From the NCBI GenBank assembly GCA_963719875.1, contig CAVRDJ010000002.1:2976001-3040000 (forward strand): 64,000 nucleotides of DNA, written 5' to 3'. Positions within the stretch are counted from its first letter, which is position 1. Every line of letters begins with the position of its first letter. A model generated the notes under the pieces. The model saw only the letters and a program-made list of their open reading frames with translations. It did no database searches and was not told the origin of the DNA. This DNA comes from Palsa-360 sp963719875. GTDB lineage: Bacteria; Acidobacteriota; Terriglobia; Acidiferrales; UBA7541. Made by a program: the position numbers and the translations under genes. Shown piece by piece: positions 1 to 8,302 of this stretch.

Positions 1-2885
1 TCAATCAGATGACCTCGACCAGCTCTTTCGGGGCGTCTCTCATCACGCTACAATTTGTGCTCGATCTGAATATCGACGTGGCCGAGCAACAGGTTCAGGC
101 CGCGATCAACGCCGCGACCACGTTTCTTCCGACGAATCTTCCCAATCCGCCGATCTACAGTAAGACCAACCCCGCGGACACTCCGGTTCTTACGCTCGGG
201 TTGACATCCGATACGCTGCCCCTGACCAAACTCGAAGATATGGCGGACACCATCCTGTCGCAGAAAATTGCGCAATTGCCAGGGGTTGGTCTGGTGAGCA
301 TCAGCGGCGGCGAGAAGCCGTCGGTGCGGATTCAGGCCAACCCGACCGCGCTCGCCTCCTATGGATTGAGTCTGGAAGATTTGCGCACAGCGCTGGCGCA
401 GGCAAACGTCAATCAGGCCAAAGGCAATCTGGACAGTTCCCAGCAGGCGTTTACGATTTGGGCGAATGACCAGTTAATGTCAGCCGATTCGTATAAGCCC
501 ATCGTCATCAGCTACAAGAACGGCGCTCCGGTCCGCATCATGGACGTGGCCAACGTCATCGACGGCGCGGAAAATGTCAAACTGGCGGCCTGGGAAAACG
601 ACAAGCCCGCCGTGATCGTCAACATTCAAAGGCAGCCGGGCGCGAACATCATCAACGTGGTGGACCGCATCAAGAGCCTGCTGCCGCAGCTCAAGGCATC
701 GCTGCCTTCTTCGGTCCAGCTTTCCATTCTGACCGACCGGACCACCACGATCCGCGCTTCCGTGTCGGACGTGCAATTCGAGCTGATGCTGACCGTGGCG
801 CTGGTCGTGCTGGTCATCTTTTTGTTTCTGCGCAGCCTGGCGGCGACGGCCATTCCCAGCGTGGCTGTGCCCCTTTCGCTGGTGGGCACGTTCGGCGTGA
901 TGTATTTGCTGGGCTACAGTTTGGACAACTTGTCGCTCATGGCGCTCACGATTTCGACCGGGTTCGTGGTCGACGATGCGATTGTCATGATCGAAAATAT
1001 CACGCGCTACATCGAGGAGGGCGACCCGCCGCTCGAGGCCGCGTTGAAAGGTTCCGAGCAAATCGGCTTCACGATTCTTTCGCTTACCGTGTCTTTGATC
1101 GCTGTGTTGATTCCGCTCCTGTTCATGCAGGATGTCGTGGGCCGGCTTTTCCGCGAATTCGCAATCACCCTGAGCGTGACGATTCTGGTTTCGGCCGTCG
1201 TGTCGCTGACGCTCACGCCCATGATGTGCTCGAAAATTCTGCGCCATCAAAAAGAATCGGAAAAGAGCTGGTTCTACAAGATTTCGGAAAATTCGTTGAA
1301 TTGGGTCATCGAGCAATATGCGACGATCCTGCGTTTTGTGCTGAAACATCAGCCGGCCACCCTGGTCGCGACGGTCGGCACGCTGGCGCTTACGATATTT
1401 TTGTTCCTGGTCGTGCCGAAGGGCTTTTTCCCCGTGCAGGATACCGGAGTCCTCCTCGGCGTCTCGGAAGCCCCGGCAACCACTTCGTTTCTCGCCATGG
1501 GGGAGCGCCAGCAGGCTCTGGCGAAAGTTATTTTGAAGGATCCCGACGTCGTCAGCCTCTCGTCCTTTATCGGCGTCGACGGCGTCAACATGCTGCCGAA
1601 CAGCGGGCGCATTCAGATCAATCTGAAATCGCGCGAAGAAAGAACGGATGACGCTCCCACCGTGATTCGCCGGCTGCAAGCGAGCCTGAACGACGTGAAG
1701 GGAATTACGCTCTACCTGCAGCCCGTGCAGGACCTGACCGTGGAAGACCGGATCAGCCGCACGCAATTCCAGTACACGATGGAAGACGCGGACGGGCAGG
1801 AGCTGGCCGATTGGGTGCCAAAGCTCATCGATCGGCTGAGAAATTTGCCGCAGTTGACCGACGTGGCCAGCGACCTGCAAGAGCGCGGCATGCAGGCGAC
1901 CCTGGTCATTGACCGCGACACGGCTTCGCGGCTCGGGATTATTCCGCAAGTGATTGACGACACGTTGTACGACGCATTTGGCCAGCGGCAGGTCTCCACA
2001 ATTTTCACCCAATTGAACCAGTACCACGTCGTGCTCGAAGTGAATCCGACGTTCCAGCAGGATCCCGACGCGCTCAAACAGATTTACGTGCACTCGTCGA
2101 ATGGATCGCAGGTGCCGCTCAGCGCGTTCACGCAGTACTCCTCGGAACTCGCTCCCATCGCCGTCAACCACCAGGGACAATTCCCGGTGGTGACTTTGTC
2201 CTTTAACCTGAAGCAAGGCGCTTCGCTCGGCCAAGCAGTGAACGCCATCAAGCAGGCGCAGCAAGATCTCGGCTTTCCGGTGAGCATCCACGCGGGATTT
2301 CAGGGAACAGCGCAAGCTTTCCAGGCCGCTCTGGCAAATGAGCCGATCCTGATTCTGGCCGCCCTGGTGACCGTGTACATCGTTCTCGGCGTACTCTATG
2401 AGAGCTACATTCATCCCATTACGATTCTTTCGACGCTGCCCTCGGCCGGCGTCGGCGCGCTTGTCGCCTTGCTGATCACGCACACCGATTTCAGCATCAT
2501 TGCGCTCATAGGAATTATCCTGCTGATTGGAATCGTTCAGAAGAACGCGATCATGATGATCGACTTTGCGCTCGATGCGGAGCGCAAGGGCGGCAAAAAT
2601 CCCATTGACGCGATTTATCAGGCTTGCCTGTTGCGTTTCCGCCCCATTCTTATGACCACCTTGGCCGCGATGCTGGGCGGCTTGCCGCTGGCCCTCGGCG
2701 GCGGCACCGGAGCGGAATTGCGCAAGCCGTTGGGCATCGCGATCGTCGGTGGATTGATCTTCAGCCAGGCGCTTACCTTATTTACGACCCCGGTCGTGTA
2801 TCTCGCGTTTGACCGGCTTGCCAAGCGCCTCGGGCACGGAGCTCCCATCGAGGCCACAACGCAGGCCAACGCGCCCGCGGATTAA
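1..2885 (+). CDS. RND efflux pump inner-membrane subunit (HAE1/AcrB-MdtBC type), 5' truncated
   Basis: Proton-driven inner-membrane pump of a tripartite efflux complex that exports drugs or other amphiphiles. The reading frame is open to the window edge (codons for N-Q precede the first visible ATG at position 9), so about 80 N-terminal residues of a roughly 1040-residue family protein are missing. The porter-domain start MTSTSSFG and the ITLQF strand are visible at once. The proton-relay pair D322-D323 lies in the fourth membrane helix (GFVVDDAIVMIEN) and the partner lysine K845 in GIVQKNAIMMIDFA, numbered from the visible ATG. The QKNAI form resembles MdtC/MuxB-type pumps. The adaptor and further pump subunits are presumably upstream, outside the window. 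A palindromic repeat follows the stop by 11 bp. Family assignment is firm; the substrate is unknown. Confidence 0.95.
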   Translation, partial: NQMTSTSSFGASLITLQFVLDLNIDVAEQQVQAAINAATTFLPTNLPNPPIYSKTNPADTPVLTLGLTSDTLPLTKLEDMADTILSQKIAQLPGVGLVSISGGEKPSVRIQANPTALASYGLSLEDLRTALAQANVNQAKGNLDSSQQAFTIWANDQLMSADSYKPIVISYKNGAPVRIMDVANVIDGAENVKLAAWENDKPAVIVNIQRQPGANIINVVDRIKSLLPQLKASLPSSVQLSILTDRTTTIRASVSDVQFELMLTVALVVLVIFLFLRSLAATAIPSVAVPLSLVGTFGVMYLLGYSLDNLSLMALTISTGFVVDDAIVMIENITRYIEEGDPPLEAALKGSEQIGFTILSLTVSLIAVLIPLLFMQDVVGRLFREFAITLSVTILVSAVVSLTLTPMMCSKILRHQKESEKSWFYKISENSLNWVIEQYATILRFVLKHQPATLVATVGTLALTIFLFLVVPKGFFPVQDTGVLLGVSEAPATTSFLAMGERQQALAKVILKDPDVVSLSSFIGVDGVNMLPNSGRIQINLKSREERTDDAPTVIRRLQASLNDVKGITLYLQPVQDLTVEDRISRTQFQYTMEDADGQELADWVPKLIDRLRNLPQLTDVASDLQERGMQATLVIDRDTASRLGIIPQVIDDTLYDAFGQRQVSTIFTQLNQYHVVLEVNPTFQQDPDALKQIYVHSSNGSQVPLSAFTQYSSELAPIAVNHQGQFPVVTLSFNLKQGASLGQAVNAIKQAQQDLGFPVSIHAGFQGTAQAFQAALANEPILILAALVTVYIVLGVLYESYIHPITILSTLPSAGVGALVALLITHTDFSIIALIGIILLIGIVQKNAIMMIDFALDAERKGGKNPIDAIYQACLLRFRPILMTTLAAMLGGLPLALGGGTGAELRKPLGIAIVGGLIFSQALTLFTTPVVYLAFDRLAKRLGHGAPIEATTQANAPAD

Positions 2886-2896
2886 GCAAGGTTTTG

Positions 2897-2968
2897 GTAG
2901 CGCAGGCTTCAGCCTGTGGGGGTTTGTCTTTGCATGGATGAACCCCCACAGGCTGAAGCCTGCGCTAC
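2897..2968. repeat. Paired-hairpin intergenic repeat, GCAGGCTTCAGCCTG subtype (copy 1)
   Basis: Inverted pair of arms, GTAGCGCAGGCTTCAGCCTG and its complement ending GCGCTAC, around a 24-base spacer. Each arm is itself a small hairpin (CAGGCT-TC-AGCCTG). It lies between the convergent pump gene and udg gene, 11 bp after one stop and 12 bp from the other, where it could act as a two-way terminator or mRNA 3' end. Confidence 0.9.
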
Positions 2969-2980
2969 TCTCTGCATCCA

Positions 2981-3676
2981 TCAAGCTAAGCTATCCAAAA
3001 ACCGGCGTATCTTCCTAAGGACGCGCGCGAACATGGCTGGAGTCAATCGACCGGTCTGCGTGTTCTGTTGGCTGGGATGGTAAGCAGCAAAGAGTCGAGG
3101 AAAATCCCCCGGCAAGGCAAAGCTCGCGCCGTGTGCAAATGGGTATGCCGCGCGTGACGCGATCAATCCTTGCCGCTTCAGCAAGTCGAGATACGTGTTG
3201 AGCGCGATGCCGCCCAGTGCAAGGATCGCTCGAGGGCGAATCAGCGCGAGTTCCCGCTCGAGATAGGGCAGGCAGTTGCGGATTTCTTCCGGCAGCGGCT
3301 TGTTGGCAGGCGGCGCGCAACGAATCGCCGCGGAAATCAGCGCGCCCTTTAAGATGAGTCCGTCATCTGCGCGCTTGGATTGCGGCTGATTTGCAAATCC
3401 CGCGTGGAAAAGTTGCTCATACAGAAAATCGCCTGACCGGTCGCCCGTAAACATCCGCCCCGTGCGGTTGGCCCCGTGCGCGGCGGGCGCGAGGCCGATG
3501 ATGACGAGCCGAGCTTCAGGATCGCCAAACGCCGGGACGGGCCTTCCCCAGTAGGTCCAGTCGCGGTAGGCGCGGCGTTTCGTGCGCGCGATTTCCTCGC
3601 GATATTCCACCAGGCGCGGACACTTCCGGCAATTTGTGATCTCGCGGTCCAGAATGATCAGGCTATCGTTCGGCAC
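2981..3676 (-). CDS. Type-5 (UDGb) uracil-DNA glycosylase
   Basis: Base-excision repair enzyme that removes uracil and other deaminated bases from DNA. With a GTG start at 3676 the product is about 230 residues, normal for the family. Motif A, GLAPAAHGANRTGRMF (about residues 61-76), is the UDGb form with alanine-rich GLAPAAHG in place of the usual Asp/Glu/Asn active-site residue. Motif HPSQQNTQTG lies near residue 199. Four cysteines (C16, C19, about C120, about C135) fit the 4Fe-4S site of families 4 and 5. The frame stays open to 4018, but that extension merely translates the CCAATTTGG array. The GTG is preceded by a strong ribosome site (GGGAGG, 4 bases away), so I chose it. An in-frame ATG at 3754 is the alternative. 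Confidence 0.9.
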   Translation of the reverse strand: MPNDSLIILDREITNCRKCPRLVEYREEIARTKRRAYRDWTYWGRPVPAFGDPEARLVIIGLAPAAHGANRTGRMFTGDRSGDFLYEQLFHAGFANQPQSKRADDGLILKGALISAAIRCAPPANKPLPEEIRNCLPYLERELALIRPRAILALGGIALNTYLDLLKRQGLIASRAAYPFAHGASFALPGDFPRLFAAYHPSQQNTQTGRLTPAMFARVLRKIRRFLDSLA

Positions 3677-3880
3677 TACCCCTCCCGAAAAAGCACCAGT
3701 ACTCTCAAAATTCTGTGTTGGAAAGTATAGGACGGCGCCACGCTTTTCTACCATTCTTCGAAACCCCGAAAGGGAATTGAGTTTCACCGCAAGATCCGGA
3801 TAGCGCCCAAACAACGGTCCCGGATACCGTGGTTGGGGCGCGACCGGACGGCTGTCAAACCGGGGCTGCGGCATTTGCGT

Positions 3881-3938
3881 CCAAATTGGCCCCCAACCAA
3901 TTTGGGTTGCACACCAATTTGGCTGCAATCCAATTTGA
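3881..3938. promoter_or_regulatory. Array of four CCAATTTGG boxes, possible operator
   Basis: CCAAATTGG at 3881, then CCAATTTGG at 3897 and 3914 and CCAATTTGA at 3930, spaced 16, 17 and 16 bases. The first box is the reverse complement of the others. The last three form tandem units of the shape CCAATTTGGNTGCANN. The array sits in the 354-base gap (3677-4030) between the divergent udg gene and the small exported-protein gene. No coding potential is evident. It could be a multi-site operator or a three-copy tandem repeat; that choice is inference. Confidence 0.45.
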
Positions 3939-4030
3939 ATCTGGCGTTCATTTGCGAAGGGGCGAGGATGAAGAGGACGAAATCGTCCGCGACGTTCGCG
4001 ATTTGCCGGCGCCGCCAAGAAGGGAGACCC

Positions 4031-4417
4031 ATGAAGAAGGCCTTGTTGCTGCCAGCTCTGATCCTGCTGCTTACGAGTACTGCCGTTTGGGCAAAGAAGA
4101 ATCCGCCCCGCCCGTTCATGTTGCGAGATCTAGTTTTCCTGAACGGAGCACAAGTTCCGGCGGGGACGTATGAATTAACCTGGGAGACTTATGGTTCGAC
4201 CGCGCGTGCGACCTTGTGGAAGGACGGGCAGTTCGTGGTCTCCGCTCCGGGAGTCTGGGTGAAGAACGGGGTCAAGTACACGGAAGACGCGGCGCTGCTT
4301 CGCGTGAATTCCGACGGGACGAGGTCGCTCATCGAGATTCGCATCGCGGGCGCGGCCAGAGCGATCGTGTTTGACCACAGTGACGCCACTGTTCATTACT
4401 CCGCCATGAACCCCTGA
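4031..4417 (+). CDS. Small exported protein of unknown function
   Basis: A 128-residue protein with a clear Sec signal peptide (MKKALLLPALILLLTSTAVWA, then KKNPP). The mature part is about 107 residues and looks all-beta: PAGTYELTWE, ATLWKDGQFVVSAP and SLIEIRIAGAARAIVF alternate in strand-like fashion. I do not recognise a named domain. The frame is open from 3833, but the start at 4031 has AAGGGAGA upstream at good spacing and begins the signal peptide, so the upstream part is rejected. It is transcribed away from udg, and the CCAATTTGG array lies about 95 bases upstream. It probably works in the periplasm or cell envelope. Function is unknown. Confidence 0.8.
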   Translation: MKKALLLPALILLLTSTAVWAKKNPPRPFMLRDLVFLNGAQVPAGTYELTWETYGSTARATLWKDGQFVVSAPGVWVKNGVKYTEDAALLRVNSDGTRSLIEIRIAGAARAIVFDHSDATVHYSAMNP

Positions 4418-4554
4418 TCTCTTCCGTTGCCGCACGGCTGTCGCGTGGCTCGCCGATGCCTGGACGTTTCGCGCGCGTGATTGACTCCCCTTGCGCTGGA
4501 CGATAGCATGATGGTTTCCGTTACCGCTCTCCTTGGTGCCGGAGAGATGCGCCC

Positions 4555-5352
4555 ATGGCGGCAGAAACCAAATCCGGGACTGTGCTCGACCGCATCATCG
4601 AGGCGCGCCGCGCCGCGATTGCTCACCGGAAGAAATCTGTTCCGGAGACGGCGCTCCGCTTCGGTGTGAAGCATGCGAAGCCGGTTCGCGATTTTGCGGC
4701 CGCGCTGACACGCGATTCCCTGAATGTCATCGCCGAATTGAAGAAGGCGTCGCCTTCGCGCGGCTTGATTCGCGCCGATTTTGACCCGGTGAAGCTGGCG
4801 AAAAGTTTCGAGGAGGCCGGAGCGGCGGCGCTTTCCGTGTTAACCGAAGAGGAATTCTTTCAGGGCGATTTGAAACACATGCGCGACGCGCGCGCGGCGG
4901 TGGGTTTGCCGGTGCTGCGCAAGGATTTCATCATCGATCCCTGGCAGGTCTGGGAGGCGCGGGCGACGGACGCCGATTCGTTCCTGCTGATCGTTGCGGG
5001 ACTCGGCGACGCCCTCCTCGGCGAATTGCTCGCGCTCGGCCGCGAGCTGGGAATGGAGCCGCTTGTCGAAGTGCACACGCGCGAGGAGTTGGCGCGAGCT
5101 TTGGCGGCGGGCGCGCGTATCCTGGGCGTGAACAACCGCGATCTTCGCACGCTCGAAGTGCGCGTCGAAACGTCGGAGGAATTGATTGCGGCTATCCCCG
5201 ACGAATGCATCGCCGTATGCGAATCCGGTCTGCGCTCCCACCAGGATCTGGCGCGCCTTCGCGCCGCGGGATTTGACGCGTTCCTCATTGGCGAGCATCT
5301 CATGGCTCAGCCGGACCCGGCGGCGGCGCTGCGCAAATTGCTGGGCGCCTAG
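4555..5352 (+). CDS. trpC: Indole-3-glycerol phosphate synthase
   Basis: Cytoplasmic TIM-barrel enzyme converting carboxyphenylamino-deoxyribulose-5-P to indole-3-glycerol phosphate in tryptophan synthesis. The protein has 265 residues, standard for the monofunctional enzyme. AELKKASPSRG (residues 60-70) and LRKDF with K123 carry the catalytic lysines. GVNNRDL and ESGL, then GFDAFLIGEHLM near the end, form the phosphate site. GGAGAG eight bases before the ATG is a good ribosome site. It is the first gene of trpC-trpF-trpB-trpA-aroQ-aroF-tyrA. A palindromic repeat begins one base after its stop. Confidence 0.97.
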   Translation: MAAETKSGTVLDRIIEARRAAIAHRKKSVPETALRFGVKHAKPVRDFAAALTRDSLNVIAELKKASPSRGLIRADFDPVKLAKSFEEAGAAALSVLTEEEFFQGDLKHMRDARAAVGLPVLRKDFIIDPWQVWEARATDADSFLLIVAGLGDALLGELLALGRELGMEPLVEVHTREELARALAAGARILGVNNRDLRTLEVRVETSEELIAAIPDECIAVCESGLRSHQDLARLRAAGFDAFLIGEHLMAQPDPAAALRKLLGA

Positions 5353-5353
5353 A

Positions 5354-5425
5354 GTAGCGCAGGCTTCAGCCTGCGGGGTTTGGTCCTAGCAAGGACGAAC
5401 CCCCACAGGCTGAAGCCTGCGCTAC
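5354..5425. repeat. Paired-hairpin repeat, GCAGGCTTCAGCCTG subtype (copy 2)
   Basis: Same architecture as copy 1. GTAGC begins one base after the trpC stop and GCTAC ends 9 bases before the trpF ATG, so it fills the trpC-trpF junction. One arm has CTGCGGGG where the other has CCCCACAGG, a local imperfection. Confidence 0.9.
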
Positions 5426-5434
5426 AAAAATCCA

Positions 5435-6061
5435 ATGCCGACTCGTGTTAAAATTTGCGGCATCACCACCTGGGACGACGCGCGCTTATCCATTGACCTG
5501 GGAGCTTCCGCGCTCGGATTCAATTTTTATCCGCCCAGCCCGCGGGCGATTAGCCCTGCGGATGCGTGGAGCATCATTCGGCGTCTGCCGCCGTTTGTGG
5601 AAGCGGTCGGCGTGTTTGTGAATTGGCCGCCGCTGGTGGTGGATGCGCTGGCGCGGGCGTTGCGGCTCGGTTCGGTGCAACTTCACGGAGCGGAATCGCC
5701 CGGGGAAGTGGGCGAAGTGGGCCGAAAGCATCGGGTGATTAAGGCGGTTCAGGTGAAGCGAGGATTCCGCGTCGCTTCGCTGGCCCGGTACCGCGCGGCT
5801 GATGCAATACTGCTGGATGGATTCGCGCGCGGTTTGCACGGCGGCACTGGCCGCACGCTGGATTGGAAATTGGCGCACGCTGCGAGCCGCTATGGACAGA
5901 TCGTCCTGGCGGGTGGCCTGACGCCGGAAAATATTGCCGAAGCGATTCGCGTCGCTCAGCCGTACGCCGTCGATGTGGCTAGCGGCGTGGAAGCGCGGCC
6001 CGGACGCAAGGATCCCGCGCGATTGCGTGCGTTATTCGCCGCGGTCGAGGATTTTTTGTAG
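5435..6061 (+). CDS. trpF: Phosphoribosylanthranilate isomerase
   Basis: Catalyses the Amadori rearrangement of phosphoribosylanthranilate, the step before TrpC. The product has 208 residues, normal for a TIM-barrel TrpF. VKICGITTWDDA at the N-terminus has the catalytic cysteine (C8), and AILLDG around residue 128 has the catalytic aspartate. GGTGRTLDW and VLAGGLTPENI are the phosphate-binding loops, followed by AVDVASGVE. There is no obvious ribosome site before the ATG, because the repeat ends only 9 bases upstream; translation may depend on the repeat structure or be weak. The TAG stop is itself part of the next repeat (GTAGC). Confidence 0.95.
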   Translation: MPTRVKICGITTWDDARLSIDLGASALGFNFYPPSPRAISPADAWSIIRRLPPFVEAVGVFVNWPPLVVDALARALRLGSVQLHGAESPGEVGEVGRKHRVIKAVQVKRGFRVASLARYRAADAILLDGFARGLHGGTGRTLDWKLAHAASRYGQIVLAGGLTPENIAEAIRVAQPYAVDVASGVEARPGRKDPARLRALFAAVEDFL

Positions 6062-6122
6062 CGCCCGCCTTCAGGCGGGCATGTGCGTCACCGCAAAATG
6101 CCCACCTGAAGGTGGGCGCTAC
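6058..6122. repeat. Paired-hairpin repeat, GCCCGCCTTCAGGCGGGC subtype, overlapping the trpF stop
   Basis: The left arm is GCCCGCCTTCAGGCGGGC. The right arm, read on the other strand, is GCCCACCTTCAGGTGGGC: a G-C pair is replaced by A-T on both sides of the hairpin while CTTCAG is kept. The first GTAG supplies the TAG stop of trpF, so the element overlaps the coding end. Confidence 0.9.
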
Positions 6123-6142
6123 AGCGCCTGAATCGCGTTGAA

Positions 6143-7369
6143 ATGGAGAGGAACTCGTTGTCCACCGCAACTCAAACCTGGCCGGACGCGAAGGGCCGCT
6201 TCGGTCCTTACGGGGGCCGCTACGTTCCGGAGACGCTCATGGCGCCGCTCGAGGAACTCGAGCACGCGTATGATGACGCGCGCAAAGACCCGAGTTTCCA
6301 AAAGGAAATCGACTACTTGCTCAAGAATTTTGCCGGGCGCCCCACGCCGTTGCAATTTGCCTCGCGGCTGACGGAGCACTTGGGCGGGCCGCGCATCTAC
6401 ATGAAGCGCGAAGACCTGCTGCATACCGGCGCGCACAAAATCAACAATTGTATCGGCCAGGGCTTGCTGGCTGTGCGCATGGGGAAGCGCCGCGTCATCG
6501 CGGAAACGGGTGCGGGCCAGCACGGAGTTGCTACGGCGACGGTTGCGGCGCGCCTGGGCCTCGAATGCGTAGTCTACATGGGAGTGGAAGACATGGAGCG
6601 CCAGCGGCTCAACGTCTTCCGTATGCGTTTGCTGGGCGCGGAAGTGGTGGGCGTGAATTCCGGCACGCGCACGCTCAAGGACGCGATCAACGAAGCGATG
6701 CGCGACTGGGTCACGAATGTGCGCACGACGCATTATTTGCTCGGCTCGGTATTGGGGGCGCATCCGTACCCGATGATGGTGCGCGACTTTCATCGTGTGA
6801 TTGGCCTGGAAGCGCGCGCACAGATTTTGGAGGCTGAAAAGCGCTTGCCCGACTTGCTCGTCGCATGTGTCGGGGGCGGTTCCAACGCGATTGGCTTGTT
6901 CCACGCATTTCTGAACGATGCGAACGTGAAATTGCTGGGCGTCGAAGCGGGAGGACGCGGCACGACTCTTGGCGAGCACGCCGTGCGCATGGCTGCGGCG
7001 GGCGGATACTCGGGTGGGCGGCCCGGTGTGTTGCAGGGCACTTATTCCTACGTTTTGCAGACGCCCGACGGCCAGATCGCGACCACGCATTCTGTTTCGG
7101 CGGGCCTGGATTATCCGGCGATTGGCCCCGAGCACGCCTGGCTCGCCGACCGGCATCGCGCCGAATACACAGCCGTGAGCGATGACGCAGCGGTCGCCGC
7201 GGCGCGCACCCTCGCGCGAATGGAGGGCATCATTCCAGCGCTCGAATCGGCGCACGCGCTCGCTGAATTAATCGTGCGCGCGCCGAAAATGCCCCGCGAC
7301 GCGATTGTGATTCTGAATTTATCGGGGCGAGGCGACAAGGACATGGAAATCCTGGCCCGCTATTTGTAA
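6143..7369 (+). CDS. trpB: Tryptophan synthase beta chain
   Basis: PLP enzyme joining indole and serine to make tryptophan; it works as an alpha2-beta2 complex with TrpA. The protein has 408 residues. The PLP lysine is K99 in LLHTGAHKINN, the phosphate loop is CVGGGSNAIG, and GRFGPYGGRYVPE near the N-terminus is typical of TrpB1. The ATG at 6143 has no clear ribosome site. A TTG at 6158 is preceded by GGAGAGG with 6-base spacing and gives an N-terminus closer to the family norm, so the true start may be 6158. It lies between two unrelated repeats, so the gene is flanked by palindromes on both sides. Confidence 0.97.
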   Translation: MERNSLSTATQTWPDAKGRFGPYGGRYVPETLMAPLEELEHAYDDARKDPSFQKEIDYLLKNFAGRPTPLQFASRLTEHLGGPRIYMKREDLLHTGAHKINNCIGQGLLAVRMGKRRVIAETGAGQHGVATATVAARLGLECVVYMGVEDMERQRLNVFRMRLLGAEVVGVNSGTRTLKDAINEAMRDWVTNVRTTHYLLGSVLGAHPYPMMVRDFHRVIGLEARAQILEAEKRLPDLLVACVGGGSNAIGLFHAFLNDANVKLLGVEAGGRGTTLGEHAVRMAAAGGYSGGRPGVLQGTYSYVLQTPDGQIATTHSVSAGLDYPAIGPEHAWLADRHRAEYTAVSDDAAVAAARTLARMEGIIPALESAHALAELIVRAPKMPRDAIVILNLSGRGDKDMEILARYL

Positions 7370-7372
7370 CCC

Positions 7373-7433
7373 GGGAACGCCAATCTCCCGATTGGCGTGG
7401 ACTCAAATCGCCAATCGGGAGATTGGCGTTCCC
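7373..7433. repeat. Perfect 25-bp inverted repeat with nested hairpins (GGGAACGCCAATC family)
   Basis: Arms 7373-7397 and 7409-7433 are perfect complements around an 11-base spacer. Each arm contains its own hairpin, CGCCAATC-TCCC-GATTGGCG. It has the same two-level architecture as the GTAGC elements but an unrelated sequence and no CTTCAG. It begins 3 bases after the trpB stop and ends 14 bases before the trpA ATG. Confidence 0.9.
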
Positions 7434-7447
7434 AGGACTTGCGGAAT

Positions 7448-8302
7448 ATGGCTCATGCGACCACAACCATGACGAATCCATCGCGCATCGCGCAGCGGTT
7501 TGCTGGCTTGCGCCGAACGGGCGAAATGGGCCTGGTCGCGTATCTCACCGCGGGCGATCCGACGCTCGACGCGACCGAGCAGTTCGTGCTCGCTCTTGCA
7601 GCCGCGGGCGCGGACGTAATCGAACTGGGCGTGCCGTTCAGCGATCCCGTAGCCGATGGCCCGGTGATTCAACGCGCGAGCGAACGCTCGCTACGCGGCG
7701 GCACGACGCTCGCAGGCGTGCTTTCACTCGTGAAATCGCTGCGCGCCAAGACCGACGTGCCGCTCGTTCTGTTCAGCTACTTCAATCCCATCTTGCAGAT
7801 GGGGCTTGAGAAATTTGGCGACGCGGCAAAGTCGGCGGGCGCCGATGGCGTATTGATCACCGACCTCATCCCCGAGGAAGCAGTCGACTATCGCGCGGCA
7901 ATGTCCTCCCGCGGCCTGGACACAATTTTCCTGGCCGCACCCACTTCGACCGACAATCGCCTAGCGCTCATTGCCAAATCCACAAGCGGATTTCTGTACC
8001 TGATTTCGCGGACCGGCGTGACCGGCGCGAAAGATCAACTCGCGGACGAATTGCCGGCCCTGGCGCGGCGCGTGCGGCGCTTCACCGAACTTCCGATTGC
8101 GATTGGGTTCGGAATTTCACTGCCGGGGCACGTTTCGTTGCTGGGCGGATTGGCCGACGCCGCTGTGGTCGGTTCGGCTTTGGTGGAAGAGATCGAGCGC
8201 TCCGGAACCGTGGAAGCGGCGGCTGCGGCGCTGGCCGCACGCGTCAAGTTGCTGAAAGGCGCGGCAGTGACCGGGATGAGCCGTCGGGAGCCCCAGCCAT
8301 GA
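7448..8302 (+). CDS. trpA: Tryptophan synthase alpha chain
   Basis: Cleaves indole-3-glycerol phosphate to indole and glyceraldehyde-3-P and passes indole to TrpB. From the ATG at 7448 it has 284 residues. LVAYLTAGDP precedes the catalytic Glu in VIELGVPFSDPVADGPVIQ, where the following Asp is the second acid. The phosphate loops are FLYLISRTGVTGA, IGFGIS and VVGSALV. The frame is open back to 7397, but that lies inside the inverted repeat; an ATG at 7469 is another possible start. The stop overlaps the next ATG (ATGA), so it is translationally coupled to the chorismate mutase. Confidence 0.96.
   Translation: MAHATTTMTNPSRIAQRFAGLRRTGEMGLVAYLTAGDPTLDATEQFVLALAAAGADVIELGVPFSDPVADGPVIQRASERSLRGGTTLAGVLSLVKSLRAKTDVPLVLFSYFNPILQMGLEKFGDAAKSAGADGVLITDLIPEEAVDYRAAMSSRGLDTIFLAAPTSTDNRLALIAKSTSGFLYLISRTGVTGAKDQLADELPALARRVRRFTELPIAIGFGISLPGHVSLLGGLADAAVVGSALVEEIERSGTVEAAAAALAARVKLLKGAAVTGMSRREPQP

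Noticed and set aside
480..2483. 667-codon open frame antisense to the RND pump gene
   Set aside because: Arginine-, histidine- and glutamine-rich product without any domain; typical shadow of a high-GC coding strand. The plus-strand frame is a clear pump.
3677..4018. N-terminal extension of the uracil-DNA glycosylase
   Set aside because: It would translate the CCAATTTGG array and gives a non-family N-terminus; the GTG at 3676 with a strong ribosome site is better.
2897..5425. CRISPR-like reading of the repeated GCAGGCTTCAGCCTG units
   Set aside because: The units occur as inverted pairs with fixed short spacers at separate loci, not as a direct-repeat array with unique spacers, and no cas gene is present.
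6119..7255. 378-codon antisense frame over trpB
   Set aside because: Same low-complexity shadow pattern; trpB on the other strand is unambiguous.
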